In this document: one piece after another, positions 18,040 through 28,475 of the stretch
How the letters are laid out: the number at the start of each line of letters is the position of its first letter
Position numbering within the stretch: the first letter of the stretch is position 1
DNA from: Pseudodesulfovibrio sp. 5S69
GTDB lineage: Bacteria > Desulfobacterota > Desulfovibrionia > Desulfovibrionales > Desulfovibrionaceae
Length of the DNA stretch: 64,000 nt
Assembly (NCBI RefSeq): GCF_037094465.1
Contig: NZ_CP146609.1
Coordinates: 2,971,501-3,035,500, forward strand
Reading direction: 5' to 3'
Translations under genes and position numbers: made by a program
Notes under the pieces: model-generated
Told to the model about the DNA's origin: nothing
Databases searched by the model: none
Seen by the model: the letters and a program-made list of their open reading frames with translations, nothing else

Positions 18040-19425
18040 CTACAGGGTGCCGAGCCACTCCCTCAACGCCCTGATCTGCGTCGCCACCGACTCCGGGCCA
18101 GTGCCACCGGGGGTGATTCGCCGCCGGATGGCCGCCGAGTAGTCGAGCACGGCGTAAACGTCCTCCCCGATCTCGCCGGAAAAACGCTTCAACTCGTCCA
18201 GCCCGAGATCCTCCAGGCCGACGCCCCTGCCCTCGGCATAGGCCACGGCCGCGCCGGTGATGTGGTGCGCCTCGCGGAAGGGCACCCCCTTGGCAGCCAG
18301 GTAATCGGCCAGCTCCGTGGCGTTCAGGAAGCCGCGCTTGACGGTCTCGGCCATCTTTTCGGGCACGAACTCCATGAGCCGGAGCATGTCGGCCATGATG
18401 CCCAGCGAGGCGGTGACCGTGCGGTCCGCGTCGAAAAACGGCTCCTTGTCCTCCTGCATGTCCCGGTTGTAGGTCATGGGCAGCCCCTTGATCAGGACGA
18501 GCAGCCCCATGAGCGAGCCAACCACGCGGCCGGTCTTGCCGCGCATGATCTCGCAGGCGTCGGGGTTCTTCTTCTGGGGCATGATCGAGGAGCCCGTGGA
18601 GTACTGGTCGGGCAGCTTGACGTAACCGAAATTCGGGTTGGCCCAGATGATCAGCTCCTCGCACATGCGCGACAGGTGGGCCATGATCAGGGAGCTCGCG
18701 AACACCGCTTCGAGCACGAAGTCGCGGTCGGACACGGCGTCCATGGAGTTGGCGAACGTCGCGGGCAGCCCGAGGTCGTCGGCCACGGCCTGCGGGTCCA
18801 CCGGATGGGTGGTCCCGGCCAGGGCCGCCGCGCCGAGCGGCATGACCCGGACCCGTTTCAGGGCGTCGGCCACGCGCTCAAAGTCGCGCTTGAACATCTG
18901 GCAGTAGGCCAGCAGGTGCTGGCCCAGGGTCACGGGCTGGGCGGGCTGGAAATGAGTACAGCCGGGCAGCATGGTGTCCTTGTGCTCCTCGGCGCGGTCC
19001 ACAAAGACCGTGACGACCGAGGCGAGGTGCTCCTGCCAGACGGTCAACCGCGCGGCCACGTGCAGGCGGAAGTCCAGGGCCACCTGGTCGTTGCGGCTGC
19101 GCGCGGTGTGCAGCTTGCCGCCGAGCGGCCCGATGATCTCGGTCAGCCGGGACTCGACGTTCATATGCACGTCTTCCATCTCGGTCTTCCAGACGAACTC
19201 GCCGGACTCTATCTCGGACTTGACCTTGTCCAGGCCGTCGCAGATCGCCCGGGCCTCGTCGGCGGTCAGAAAACCCTGCCTGGCCAACATCCGGGCATGG
19301 GCCTGGGAGCCGCGTATATCCTCGGCGTAAAGAAGCCGGTCAAAGGACACGGATTCGGAAAACGCCTCCATGGACGCGGCGGTTCCCTGTGCGAACCGCC
19401 CGCCCCACATCTTCTTGTCTGCCAT
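18040..19425 (-). CDS. argH: Argininosuccinate lyase ArgH
   Basis: Cleaves argininosuccinate to arginine and fumarate, the last step of arginine synthesis. The 461-residue protein carries the fumarase/ASL superfamily signature [12 protein letters not shown] and the [13 protein letters not shown] segment. It begins three bases after the argG stop, so it is translated from the same message. The order argF-argG-argH follows the pathway order. Confidence 0.97.
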   Translation of the reverse strand: MADKKMWGGRFAQGTAASMEAFSESVSFDRLLYAEDIRGSQAHARMLARQGFLTADEARAICDGLDKVKSEIESGEFVWKTEMEDVHMNVESRLTEIIGPLGGKLHTARSRNDQVALDFRLHVAARLTVWQEHLASVVTVFVDRAEEHKDTMLPGCTHFQPAQPVTLGQHLLAYCQMFKRDFERVADALKRVRVMPLGAAALAGTTHPVDPQAVADDLGLPATFANSMDAVSDRDFVLEAVFASSLIMAHLSRMCEELIIWANPNFGYVKLPDQYSTGSSIMPQKKNPDACEIMRGKTGRVVGSLMGLLVLIKGLPMTYNRDMQEDKEPFFDADRTVTASLGIMADMLRLMEFVPEKMAETVKRGFLNATELADYLAAKGVPFREAHHITGAAVAYAEGRGVGLEDLGLDELKRFSGEIGEDVYAVLDYSAAIRRRITPGGTGPESVATQIRALREWLGTL

Positions 19426-19428
19426 GGC

Positions 19429-20661
<1,233 letters not shown>

Positions 20662-20686
20662 TGTATATTCCTCGTACTTGATCGAA

Positions 20687-21586
20687 TTATTTAAAGATCC
20701 ACTCAAGGATCGCCTTTTGCGCGTGGAGCCGGTTCTCGGCCTGGTCCCAGACGATGGAGGCCGGGGACTCGAAGACGGACTCGGAGACCTCCTCGCCGCG
20801 GTGGGCGGGCAGGCAGTGCATGAAGCTCGCGTTCGGGGCGGCCAAGCCCATGAGGGACTCATCCACCATGTACCCGGCAAAGGCGGCCTCGCGCTTTTTC
20901 TGCTCCTCTTCCTGGCCCATGGACGCCCACACGTCGGTGTTGACGTAGTCCGCCCCGGCCACGGCGGCCTTGGGGTCTTCGGTCAGGGTGATCTTGGCGC
21001 CGAGGCTGACGGCCTTGTCCAGGATGGCCTGGTCGGGCTTGTACCCCTCGGGGCATGCCAGACGCAGCTCGTAGCCGAAAACGGCCGAGCCGTTGATGAA
21101 GGAGTGGGCCATGTTGTTGCCGTCGCCGACCCAGGCCACCTTGACCTTGTCCAGGTCCGGGGTGCGTTCAAACATGGTCAGCACGTCGGCCATGACCTGG
21201 CACGGGTGGTATTCGTCGGTCAGGGCGTTGACCACCGGGATGTCGCCGTAATCGACCAGGGTTTCCAGCTTCTCCTGGCCGAAGGTTCGCACGACGAGCC
21301 CATCGGCGTATCGGGAGAGGACACGGGCGGTATCCTTGAGCGGTTCGCTGCGCCCCAACTGGGAGTCGCGGGCGGCGATGAACACCGGGTCCCCGCCCAA
21401 CTGGCGCACGCCCACCTCGAAGGACACGCGGGTCCGGGTGGACGCTTTTTCGAAAATCAGCAGCACGGTCTTGCCGTCCAGGAGATCGGTGCGGACCTTG
21501 GCGTCCTTCATCTCCTTGGCGCGCAGGATAACCTGCTTCACTTCATCCCTGGGGATGTCCAGAATGGTCAGAAAATGTTTGGGCAT
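20687..21586 (-). CDS. argF: Ornithine carbamoyltransferase ArgF
   Basis: Makes citrulline from ornithine and carbamoyl phosphate. The 299-residue protein has the carbamoyl-phosphate loop STRTRVSFE (S49-E57) and the ornithine-side [12 protein letters not shown] motif. First gene of the arg operon. GGAG lies about ten bases upstream. The 129 bases before it contain an AT-rich stretch (21645-21675) suited to a promoter, but I cannot call a clear ArgR box. Confidence 0.96.
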   Translation of the reverse strand: MPKHFLTILDIPRDEVKQVILRAKEMKDAKVRTDLLDGKTVLLIFEKASTRTRVSFEVGVRQLGGDPVFIAARDSQLGRSEPLKDTARVLSRYADGLVVRTFGQEKLETLVDYGDIPVVNALTDEYHPCQVMADVLTMFERTPDLDKVKVAWVGDGNNMAHSFINGSAVFGYELRLACPEGYKPDQAILDKAVSLGAKITLTEDPKAAVAGADYVNTDVWASMGQEEEQKKREAAFAGYMVDESLMGLAAPNASFMHCLPAHRGEEVSESVFESPASIVWDQAENRLHAQKAILEWIFK

Positions 21587-21715
21587 CGTACGTTTACTCC
21601 ATCATCGATTGCCATGATATCAGGAAAGAGATGGAGTTTGGCCCATATTAATTTGAATGTAAAGGAATTTGGCCGCCGGAAATCCGGGAACCCAAGGCGG
21701 GCCAAGGGTGCGCGG

Positions 21716-23281
21716 CTACTGGTGCCTGCCGAGCCAGTCGTGGAACTGCTTGAGCGTCAGGCACCGGCTGGCCGGCCCGCTGCGCACGTAGAACTCCTCG
21801 CCCTTGGCCGCGTCCAGGATGGCCGGGACCGGGGCCGGAATGCAGTGCACGCGTAGGACCCGCTTTTCGCCCACCTCGATGACCCGGCTGTCGATGTAGC
21901 GCGAAAACTCGGTGCCGATGTGTCGGTCGACCAGGTTGTTGAAGTGCAGGAGCGCCTTGTCATCGCTGTCGAAGTTGTCTTCGTCGAAACCGGTCACGGT
22001 GCCGTCGTCGGCCACGCCGACGAGCAGGGTCCCGCCCTCGGAATTGAGAAACGCGGACACGGTCTTCAGGCAGGCGTGCTCGATCTCCTTGCCGTTCTTG
22101 CCGGACTTGATATTGAAGCGCAGGGTCTGCTTGAACTCCAGCCTGCCGCCCTCCCCGGTCTGGATGAGGTCGATGACCTCGCCCGCGGTGGTCGCGGCCT
22201 CGCGGCGCATGCCCAGGGATTCGATGCGACCCCGGCTGCGGTGCAGGATGAAGAGCACGCCGAAGGCCATGAGGATGAGGACCACGGCGCCGGCCTGGAG
22301 GAAGGAGTCGCTGGTCAGGGTGGACAGGACGTTCTGGCGCGGCACGGCCACGCCCAGGGAAAGCGTGTCGCCGAAGATGGACAGGGGCATGGCCCAGGTC
22401 CACCAAGTCTCGCCGCCCGAGGTGAAGGAAAACGGCTTGTCCGGGGTTCCGTCCTCCAGGGCGGCCAGCCCGGACACGGCCTTGCGGACCACCGGGTCGG
22501 GCAACTTGTCCGGGGTCAGGGCCTGTCCGGCCAGGTCCGGGGACACGTCGGTGCCCAGCCCGCTCACGGGCATGGCCCGGCCGTCGCCCCAGTAGAGGAA
22601 AATCCGCTCCGCCCCGCCACGTTCCGCCCCGCTGAGCTGGGACAGGATGGCCTCGGCCGGAAAGGCGAAGGAGAGCATCAGCCGCTGGCCCGAGCCCGAC
22701 TCCACCAGGGAGGAGGCCGTGATCCAGGCCACGTTGACGTGGTGGAAGCGGTTGGCGCTGCGCCAGTTGACCTGGCCCGGTTCCAGGTGGCTGAACTCGT
22801 CGGACAGGACGGTGTCCACCTGGGCCAGGTCCATCTTCCAGCCGAGGAAGGGCTTGTCGCCCGCCTTGCCGTCCTTGAGCAGGGTCCAGGACAGAACGGT
22901 GTGCAGGTCGTCGGGCACGGCCTCGACCATGCCGCCGAAGCGCCGGGTGAGCAGGTAGCGCAGCCCCTGCCCGTCGCTGAGCATGATCGCTTCCAGGTTC
23001 TGGTGGTCCTTGAGCACCGCGCCGAACTCCTTGCGCAGGGCGGCGGGCTTGAGACTCTTGAGCAGCCCCTGGCCCATCTCCTGGTTGGAGTTGCGCACCG
23101 CGTTGAGGAGCACGGTCACCGCGCCGGACAAGCCGCGCGCCGAGTTCTCCACGGCCACCATGGCCGCGTCGTGACGGATCTCGCGCACCCCCATGTAGGC
23201 CAGCGAGCCCACCGCCGCCACCGCGAAGATGACGCCGTAAAAAAGCAAATTGTACAGCTGCTTGCCTCGGATGCCGCGCAT
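21716..23281 (-). CDS. Membrane-anchored Cache-like sensor fused to a Schlafen AlbA_2-type domain
   Basis: A 521-residue protein with an unusual layout. A transmembrane helix at about 11-30 is followed by a roughly 295-residue extracytoplasmic region. That region resembles a Cache/dCache sensor (VENSARGLSGAVTVLLNAV, then strand-rich segments). A second helix follows at about 329-347. From residue 377 to the end there is a Schlafen AlbA_2 domain: EGGRLEFKQTLR, then KTVSAFLNSEGGTLLVGVADDG, then EEFYVRSG. AlbA_2 domains are linked to nucleic-acid binding or NTPase activity and usually sit in soluble proteins. Here one is tied to an outside sensor in place of a kinase or cyclase. The gene follows ybeY by two bases, so it is probably co-expressed with phoH-ybeY. 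Its function is unknown. Confidence 0.8.
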   Translation of the reverse strand: MRGIRGKQLYNLLFYGVIFAVAAVGSLAYMGVREIRHDAAMVAVENSARGLSGAVTVLLNAVRNSNQEMGQGLLKSLKPAALRKEFGAVLKDHQNLEAIMLSDGQGLRYLLTRRFGGMVEAVPDDLHTVLSWTLLKDGKAGDKPFLGWKMDLAQVDTVLSDEFSHLEPGQVNWRSANRFHHVNVAWITASSLVESGSGQRLMLSFAFPAEAILSQLSGAERGGAERIFLYWGDGRAMPVSGLGTDVSPDLAGQALTPDKLPDPVVRKAVSGLAALEDGTPDKPFSFTSGGETWWTWAMPLSIFGDTLSLGVAVPRQNVLSTLTSDSFLQAGAVVLILMAFGVLFILHRSRGRIESLGMRREAATTAGEVIDLIQTGEGGRLEFKQTLRFNIKSGKNGKEIEHACLKTVSAFLNSEGGTLLVGVADDGTVTGFDEDNFDSDDKALLHFNNLVDRHIGTEFSRYIDSRVIEVGEKRVLRVHCIPAPVPAILDAAKGEEFYVRSGPASRCLTLKQFHDWLGRHQ

Positions 23282-23283
23282 AT

Positions 23284-23775
23284 CTACCCCGCCGCCTCCG
23301 CGTATTCGTCCAGGACCCGGTCCACGGCCGCGTCCGTCATGTCGAACATGACTTCGCCGTGGTCGAACCCGGCCAGGTGCAGCAGCCCGTGGGCCAACAG
23401 CCGGGCCAGGTGCTCCAGCGGGGCCTGGCCGTACAGGTCGGTCTCCCGCGCCAGGGCGTCCACGGACAGGGCCAGCTCGCCGAGAAAGGTTTGGTCGCCG
23501 GGTTCGCCGACCTCTCCGCTCCCGTCCTTGCCGGGGTCCTCCGAGTCATGGGCCGGGAAGCTGAGGATGTTGGTCGGGCCGGTGCAGCCCAGAAATTCGC
23601 GGTTGAGCCGGGCGATCTCGCGGTCATCCACCAACTGGAGCTCGAAGGTGCGGCCGGTGAGCCCCAAGGCGTCCAGCAGGATCGCGGCCAACGCCCCGAG
23701 TTCGGACCGGGACAAGGGGAACCTCGGGTCGAGCCGGGTCTCCCTGACGATCTCCACCGGGCCGCTCACGCTCAT
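23284..23775 (-). CDS. ybeY: Endoribonuclease YbeY (rRNA maturation factor)
   Basis: A zinc endoribonuclease needed for 16S rRNA 3'-end maturation and ribosome quality control. The 163-residue protein has the metal motif HGLLHLAGFDH (H129, H133, H139). It is longer than usual because of an Asp/Gly-rich insertion near residues 76-95. The start overlaps the phoH stop as ATGA, and the phoH-ybeY order is common. Confidence 0.95.
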   Translation of the reverse strand: MSVSGPVEIVRETRLDPRFPLSRSELGALAAILLDALGLTGRTFELQLVDDREIARLNREFLGCTGPTNILSFPAHDSEDPGKDGSGEVGEPGDQTFLGELALSVDALARETDLYGQAPLEHLARLLAHGLLHLAGFDHGEVMFDMTDAAVDRVLDEYAEAAG

Positions 23776-24791
23776 TGTTCGTTGCCCTCATGGGCGTCGT
23801 AGGCCCGGACGATACGCCCCACCAGCGGGTGGCGGATAACGTCCTTCTCGTCGAAGGTGATGAACTTCACGCCCTTGACCCCTTCGAGGATGCGCCTCGC
23901 GTGGAGCAGGCCGGACTTGGCGTGGACCGGCAGGTCGATCTGGGTGACGTCGCCGGTGACCACGGCTTTGGATCCGAAGCCGAGCCGGGTCAGGAACATC
24001 TTCATCTGCTCGGGCGTGGTGTTCTGGGCCTCGTCCAGGATGATGAAGGCGTCGTTCAGGGTGCGCCCGCGCATGAAGGCCAGCGGGGCCACCTCGATGA
24101 CCCCGGACTCCTGGTAATCCTGGACCTTGGCGAAATCGAGCATGTCGTGCAGGGCGTCGTAGAGCGGCCGCAGGTACGGGTTGATCTTCTCGGCCAGGTC
24201 GCCGGGCAGGAAGCCGAGCTTCTCGCCCGCCTCCACCGCCGGACGGGTCAGGACGATGCGCTTGACCTCGCGGCGGGTCAGCGCGCCCACGGCCATGGCC
24301 ACGGCCAGGTAGGTCTTGCCCGTGCCCGCCGGGCCGATGCCGAAGGTCATGTCCGACTCGCGGATGGCGTCGAGATATTCCCGCTGGTTCAGGGACTTGG
24401 GCGACACGGTCCGCTTGGCCGAGGTGGCGTAGACGTCGCCCTTGAAGACCTCGCACACGTCGGCCGAGGGCTGGCGCTCGAGGATACGGCAGGCGAAGTC
24501 CACGTCCTGCGGGTACACGGACTTGCCGCGCCGGATCATGGCGTAGAGCTGGGTCAGGACCTGGGCCGCCAGATCGCCCTTCTGCTCCTCCCCCTCCGGG
24601 GAGTGGATGACCAGGGTGTTGCCCCGGCTCTCGATACGCACGCCGATGCGTTCGCCCAGGAGTTTCAGATGCTGGCCGTGGGGACCGAAAAGTTGGCTGG
24701 CCATATGGCCGTCGTCGAATTCAAGCTTGGTGACGGGCAGAACGATTTCCTCCGGAATTACTCCTTGGCGCGCAAGAACATCCACTTGCAT
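23772..24791 (-). CDS. PhoH-family ATPase
   Basis: A P-loop ATPase of the PhoH/YbeZ type, usually paired with YbeY in RNA metabolism. Walker A is GPAGTGKTYLA, Walker B is AFIILDEAQN, and a KH-like N-terminal part precedes them. As drawn (339 residues) the start overlaps the upstream permease gene by 34 bases. The only good ribosome binding site, GGAGGA, lies inside that stretch, seven bases before a CTG codon at the IVLPVT segment, so the true start may be there and about 17 codons shorter. Confidence 0.9.
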   Translation of the reverse strand: MQVDVLARQGVIPEEIVLPVTKLEFDDGHMASQLFGPHGQHLKLLGERIGVRIESRGNTLVIHSPEGEEQKGDLAAQVLTQLYAMIRRGKSVYPQDVDFACRILERQPSADVCEVFKGDVYATSAKRTVSPKSLNQREYLDAIRESDMTFGIGPAGTGKTYLAVAMAVGALTRREVKRIVLTRPAVEAGEKLGFLPGDLAEKINPYLRPLYDALHDMLDFAKVQDYQESGVIEVAPLAFMRGRTLNDAFIILDEAQNTTPEQMKMFLTRLGFGSKAVVTGDVTQIDLPVHAKSGLLHARRILEGVKGVKFITFDEKDVIRHPLVGRIVRAYDAHEGNEQ

Positions 24792-25519
24792 GTCTTGCGT
24801 TCCAGGACGTTGGCGACCTCGTACAGGGCCGCGCCCATGATCGACATGCCGAGGATGCCGGAGAACATAGTCAGATAGTCCATGGCCCCCCAGGCGTCCA
24901 TGATCATATATCCCAGCCCCCTGGTGGTGGCAAAGGATTCAACGAAAAAAAGAACGGCCACGGACACGCCGGTGCCCAGGCGCAGGGCCGTGAACCCGTG
25001 CGGGAGCGCCGCCGGGAGCAGGACCTCGCGCAGGACGTCCATGTTCGAGCCCCCCAGGGAGCGGACCGAATCGAAGTACTTGGGATGGATGGAGCGCACC
25101 CCGTCGCGGGTGGTGACCAGGATCTGGTAGCCGAGGATGAGCGCGATCATGGCGATCTTGGAGGTGTCGCCCAGGCCGAGCAGAAGCAGGAACACGGGCA
25201 GGAGCACGATCTTTGGGACCGGATAGGTCAGGAAGACGAACGGGGCCAGGAGGTCGTCCACACGCTTGACGCTGCCCATGACCAGGCCGAGAGGAAAAGC
25301 CGTGACCCAGGCCAGGGCCATGGCGGTCACCGAGCGGTACAGGCTGACCCCGAAGTGCTCCCAGAAGATTTGCGTGGTCATGGCCTGGCCCAGAGCCGCC
25401 AGGGCGTCCTCGGGGTTGGGCAGGATGACCCCGCCCAGGGCCACGGCGGTCAGCTTCCAGAGCACGCCCACGACCAGGATGACCAGGCCGTAGCGCAGGA
25501 TGGCGCCCACAGGCCTCAC
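24758..25519 (-). CDS. ABC transporter permease (nitrate/sulfonate/taurine type)
   Basis: Inner-membrane permease of about 253 residues with six predicted helices and an EAA-type loop (GVRSIHPKYFDSVRSLGGS). The GTG at 25519 overlaps the ATPase stop by four bases and has GGAGG upstream, so it is preferred over the longer frame from 25567. It works with the ATPase and binding protein upstream. The substrate cannot be read from sequence. Confidence 0.88.
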   Translation of the reverse strand: MRPVGAILRYGLVILVVGVLWKLTAVALGGVILPNPEDALAALGQAMTTQIFWEHFGVSLYRSVTAMALAWVTAFPLGLVMGSVKRVDDLLAPFVFLTYPVPKIVLLPVFLLLLGLGDTSKIAMIALILGYQILVTTRDGVRSIHPKYFDSVRSLGGSNMDVLREVLLPAALPHGFTALRLGTGVSVAVLFFVESFATTRGLGYMIMDAWGAMDYLTMFSGILGMSIMGAALYEVANVLERKTCKWMFLRAKE

Positions 25520-26250
25520 CACTGGGCCTCCACGGTGTGGCGCAGCTCCCTCAGAAGCGCGAAGCACGCCTCGGTGTCGCGGATGTGCGCATCGCCGAAG
25601 CCGGGGTTGTCGAACACGGCCACGGGACGGGCCGGACGCGCGGACATGACCATGATCTTTTGGCCGAGCATGACCGCCTCTTCAAGCGAATGGGTGACCA
25701 GGACATAGGGCACCCTGCGCGCCTGCCACGCCTCGAGCAGGGCCAGTTGCAGCCGCTCGCGGGTCAGGGCGTCCAGGGAGGAAAAGGGCTCGTCCAGCAG
25801 GGTCAGCCGGGGCCGGGTGACGAAGGCGCGGGCGATGGCCACCCGCTGCTGCTCCCCGCCCGAAAGGTTGGCCGGATAATCGTTTTCGCGTCCGGTGATG
25901 CCGACCTCGGCCAGTTGGGCGCGCGCCCGCTCGATGCGCTCCCTGCGGCCAACGCCCTGGACCTTGAGGCCGAGCGCCACGTTGTCGATGACCGTGCGCC
26001 AGGGCAGCAGGCCGTAATCCTGGAGAATGATGGAGATGTCCGAGGTCGGGCCGGTGATGGGCTCGCCGCCGAGCAGCGCGCGCCCGGTGTCCGGTGCGGC
26101 CAGCCCGCTCAACAGATAGAGCAGGGTCGTCTTGCCGCAGCCGGACGGGCCGACCACGGCCAGGGTCTCGCCCTGCTCAAGGCTGAAGGAGACGTCCGTG
26201 ATGACGGTCCTGCCGTCATAGGATTTACCCAGGTTCTCGGCGGTCAACAT
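25516..26250 (-). CDS. ABC transporter ATP-binding protein (nitrate/sulfonate/taurine type)
   Basis: A 244-residue ATPase with Walker [11 protein letters not shown]-loop [10 protein letters not shown], signature LSGGEQQR, Walker B LTLLDEP and the switch histidine in VTHSLEEA. This pattern is typical of SsuB/TauB/NrtD-like importers. It lies three bases after the binding-protein gene and overlaps the permease gene. Confidence 0.92.
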   Translation of the reverse strand: MLTAENLGKSYDGRTVITDVSFSLEQGETLAVVGPSGCGKTTLLYLLSGLAAPDTGRALLGGEPITGPTSDISIILQDYGLLPWRTVIDNVALGLKVQGVGRRERIERARAQLAEVGITGRENDYPANLSGGEQQRVAIARAFVTRPRLTLLDEPFSSLDALTRERLQLALLEAWQARRVPYVLVTHSLEEAVMLGQKIMVMSARPARPVAVFDNPGFGDAHIRDTEACFALLRELRHTVEAQW

Positions 26251-26253
26251 GAG

Positions 26254-27180
26254 CTAATTATGCGCGGGCGGCAGGGCTGCGGCGTCGGGCACCCGTTCTT
26301 TGAGCAACCCCTTGGCGATCATCCAGTCCTGGACCTCATTCAGCTCCGCGGCGGCGGGCAGCGCGGGGGCCGGGAAGGGATAGACCGGGAACTGGGAGAC
26401 GAGCGGCTTGGGGATGCGGCAGGTCTCGGCCATGAGCGCGCGGTACTTCTCCGGGTTCTCGGCGAGCCGCCGGACCGCCTCGCCGTAGGCTGCCAGGAAC
26501 TCGCCGTAGGCCGAGCCCCCGTTCTCGAAATAGCGCTTGTGCAGGCAGAGCACGGTCAGCGGCAGGTCCAGTTCCTCGGCCGTGGCCAGGACGTTGCCGC
26601 CCTTGAGCCGGGCGAGGGAGAGCAGCGGCTCGGGCAGCAGGGCCGAGTCCACCTGGTCGGTCAGGAGCATCTGCAACCGGATGGGCATCTTCTTGACCTC
26701 CAGCCGCTCGAAATAATCGTGCTTCACCCCGAGGTGGTCCTCCAGCTTGTCGGCCAGGAACTCCATGACCGTGGACTTGGACAGGGCCAGGGTGCGGCCC
26801 CCCATCCCGGCCAGGTCCCTGTCCCGGTTGGCGGGCGACAGGGCGATGCCGAACATGGGATAACCCGGCGTGGTCCGCCAGGAGGTCAGGGCGATGTGCA
26901 TGGGCACGCCCCGGTCCAGGAGCAGGTAGGTGGCCACCAGGTCGCCGAAGTAGCCGTCGATCTGGCCGGTCTGCATGGCCATGTCGCGCTCCAGCGCGGA
27001 CATGAACCGCACCAGGGTCACGTCCAGGCCGTGCTCGGCAAACAGCCCTTCCTTCTCGGCCACCTGCAACGGCAGGGTGTCGATAACCGGCAGGATGCCG
27101 AAGCGGATCTTGATGTTCTCGGCCTGGGCCGTGGTGGCCAGGGCCAGGATTACGGCCAGGGCGAGCAGGATTTTCTTCAT
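26254..27180 (-). CDS. ABC transporter periplasmic substrate-binding protein (NMT1/SsuA-like)
   Basis: A 308-residue exported protein with signal peptide MKKILLALAVILALATTAQA and the NMT1/SsuA-like opening IRFGILPVIDTLPLQVAEKEGLF. This is followed by the GLDVTLVRF and QIDGYFGDL elements that shape the cleft. Related proteins bind sulfonates, nitrate or pyrimidine precursors; nothing here decides among them. First gene of a three-gene importer operon. No riboswitch or regulator lies next to it. Confidence 0.88.
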   Translation of the reverse strand: MKKILLALAVILALATTAQAENIKIRFGILPVIDTLPLQVAEKEGLFAEHGLDVTLVRFMSALERDMAMQTGQIDGYFGDLVATYLLLDRGVPMHIALTSWRTTPGYPMFGIALSPANRDRDLAGMGGRTLALSKSTVMEFLADKLEDHLGVKHDYFERLEVKKMPIRLQMLLTDQVDSALLPEPLLSLARLKGGNVLATAEELDLPLTVLCLHKRYFENGGSAYGEFLAAYGEAVRRLAENPEKYRALMAETCRIPKPLVSQFPVYPFPAPALPAAAELNEVQDWMIAKGLLKERVPDAAALPPAHN

Positions 27181-27299
27181 TCCGATTCCCCTTGGATTTG
27201 CTGGCGGGCTTTTAGCATGATGCGCCGAGAAAAGAAAGACGCGACAGCCCGTTGCCGCCGCGTCCGAAATGCGGGAACCGACCGGCCCCGATGCTAGCC

Positions 27300-28385
27300 T
27301 CAGCCGCCGTGGGAGTGCGAATCACCGGACAGGAAGGAGCCCAGGAAGCTCTTGGCCACCAGGGCCAGCGTGAGCACGGCGGCGGCCACGCCCACCCAGT
27401 GGGGCAGCAACTCGCCCACGTCCGAGACCGTGGCCCGGATGTCCAGGCCAAGCGCTGCGTACAGGTGGTCCGTGGCCCAGGCCAGGACCAGGGAGCAGAC
27501 CATGATGGAGGCCACGTAGAGCCCGGCGGCCCGCTTGCCCAGAGTCTTGAGCATGACCGTGATGGTCGCGCCGTTGGTGGCCGGCCCGGCCAGGAGGAAG
27601 ACCAGGGCCGCGCCCGGAGAGAGCCCCTTGAGCAGGAGCGAAGCCGCGATGGGCGTGGAGGCCGTGGCGCAGACGTACAGCGGCAGGGCCACCACGAGCA
27701 TGGCCAGGTAGGAGAACAGGCCGGTGCCCACCCAGCGGTCCACGGCGTCCGCCGGGATAGCTGCCGAGATGACCCCGGCGATGAGCACGCCCACCAGGAG
27801 CCAGCGGCCGATGTCCTCGATCATCTCGCCGAAGGCGTAGCGCATGCCCGCCGAGAACCGGCCCTTGAAGGTGGGCGGCGGGGGCACGGCGCAGGAGCCG
27901 CCGCAGCCGCAGCCGGTGCAGGCCGCCGCGCCGTCGGACAGTCCGGCCAGGGACCGGGGTTCGTCCTTGTCGTCCGGGAAGGCGTTGATCAGCACCCCGG
28001 CGAAGATGGCGGTAATGGATGCGGCCACGGGCCGGATGACGGTCATGAGCGGATCGATGAGGGCGTAGGTCACGGCCATGGAGTCCACCCCGGTCTCGGG
28101 CGTGGAGATCATGAAGGCCGTGGTCGCCCCCTTGCTGGCGCCCTGCCCTCGCAGGCCGAGGGCCGCGGGCAGCACGCCGCAGGAGCAAAGCGGCAGCGGC
28201 ACGCCGATGACGGCGGCCTTGAGCACCGCGCCCACAGACTTGCCTCCCAGATGGCGGGCCATAAACGAATCGGGGACGAACCCCTTGAGCAGACCGGCCA
28301 CGAAAAACCCGAAGAGGACGTACGGTGCGGCCTCAACCAGCACGTTCCAGGACTCGACCAGGACATTGACGACGATATCGACCAT
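27300..28385 (-). CDS. Metal-efflux permease, SO_0444 family (Cu/Zn type)
   Basis: A 361-residue integral membrane protein of the DUF318/ArsP-like permease superfamily. It has about eight helices, the VPLPLCSCGVLPAAL motif in the first half and the repeat-related AGPATNGATIT in the second. The central loop holds a cysteine cluster (ACTGCGCGGSC) suited to soft-metal binding. A Cys-rich loop of this kind and an ArsR partner are hallmarks of the SO_0444 Cu/Zn efflux group. The C terminus ends in a His-containing SHSHGG. The gene has its own palindromic operator and is separated from arsR by a terminator. Confidence 0.88.
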   Translation of the reverse strand: MVDIVVNVLVESWNVLVEAAPYVLFGFFVAGLLKGFVPDSFMARHLGGKSVGAVLKAAVIGVPLPLCSCGVLPAALGLRGQGASKGATTAFMISTPETGVDSMAVTYALIDPLMTVIRPVAASITAIFAGVLINAFPDDKDEPRSLAGLSDGAAACTGCGCGGSCAVPPPPTFKGRFSAGMRYAFGEMIEDIGRWLLVGVLIAGVISAAIPADAVDRWVGTGLFSYLAMLVVALPLYVCATASTPIAASLLLKGLSPGAALVFLLAGPATNGATITVMLKTLGKRAAGLYVASIMVCSLVLAWATDHLYAALGLDIRATVSDVGELLPHWVGVAAAVLTLALVAKSFLGSFLSGDSHSHGG

Positions 28386-28406
28386 ACAAAACCTACAAAG
28401 ACATTT

Positions 28407-28430
28407 TATTCACAAGTGAATACCTATTCA
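28407..28430. promoter_or_regulatory. Two overlapping palindromic operators before the efflux permease
   Basis: TATTCAC-AA-GTGAATA (28407-28422) and TGAATA-CC-TATTCA (28417-28430) are both perfect inverted repeats and share one arm. Repeats of this composition are typical ArsR/SmtB operators. They lie 22-45 bases upstream of the permease start codon, where they would block the promoter. Confidence 0.75.
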
Positions 28431-28441
28431 TAGAAAAGGAC

Positions 28442-28475
28442 AAAAAAAAAGGAGGAGGCGGGCTACGCCTCTTCC
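28442..28475 (-). terminator. Terminator overlapping the 3' end of arsR
   Basis: On the minus strand GGAAGAGGCG pairs with CGCCTCCTCC (one mismatch) around TAGCC, followed by nine T residues. The left arm is the last arsR codons and the loop holds its stop codon. It should separate arsR from the permease transcript. Confidence 0.75.

Noticed and set aside
21640..21680. ArgR box upstream of argF
   Set aside because: TTGAATGTAAAGGAAT resembles one half of an ARG box, but the symmetric half is too degenerate to call.
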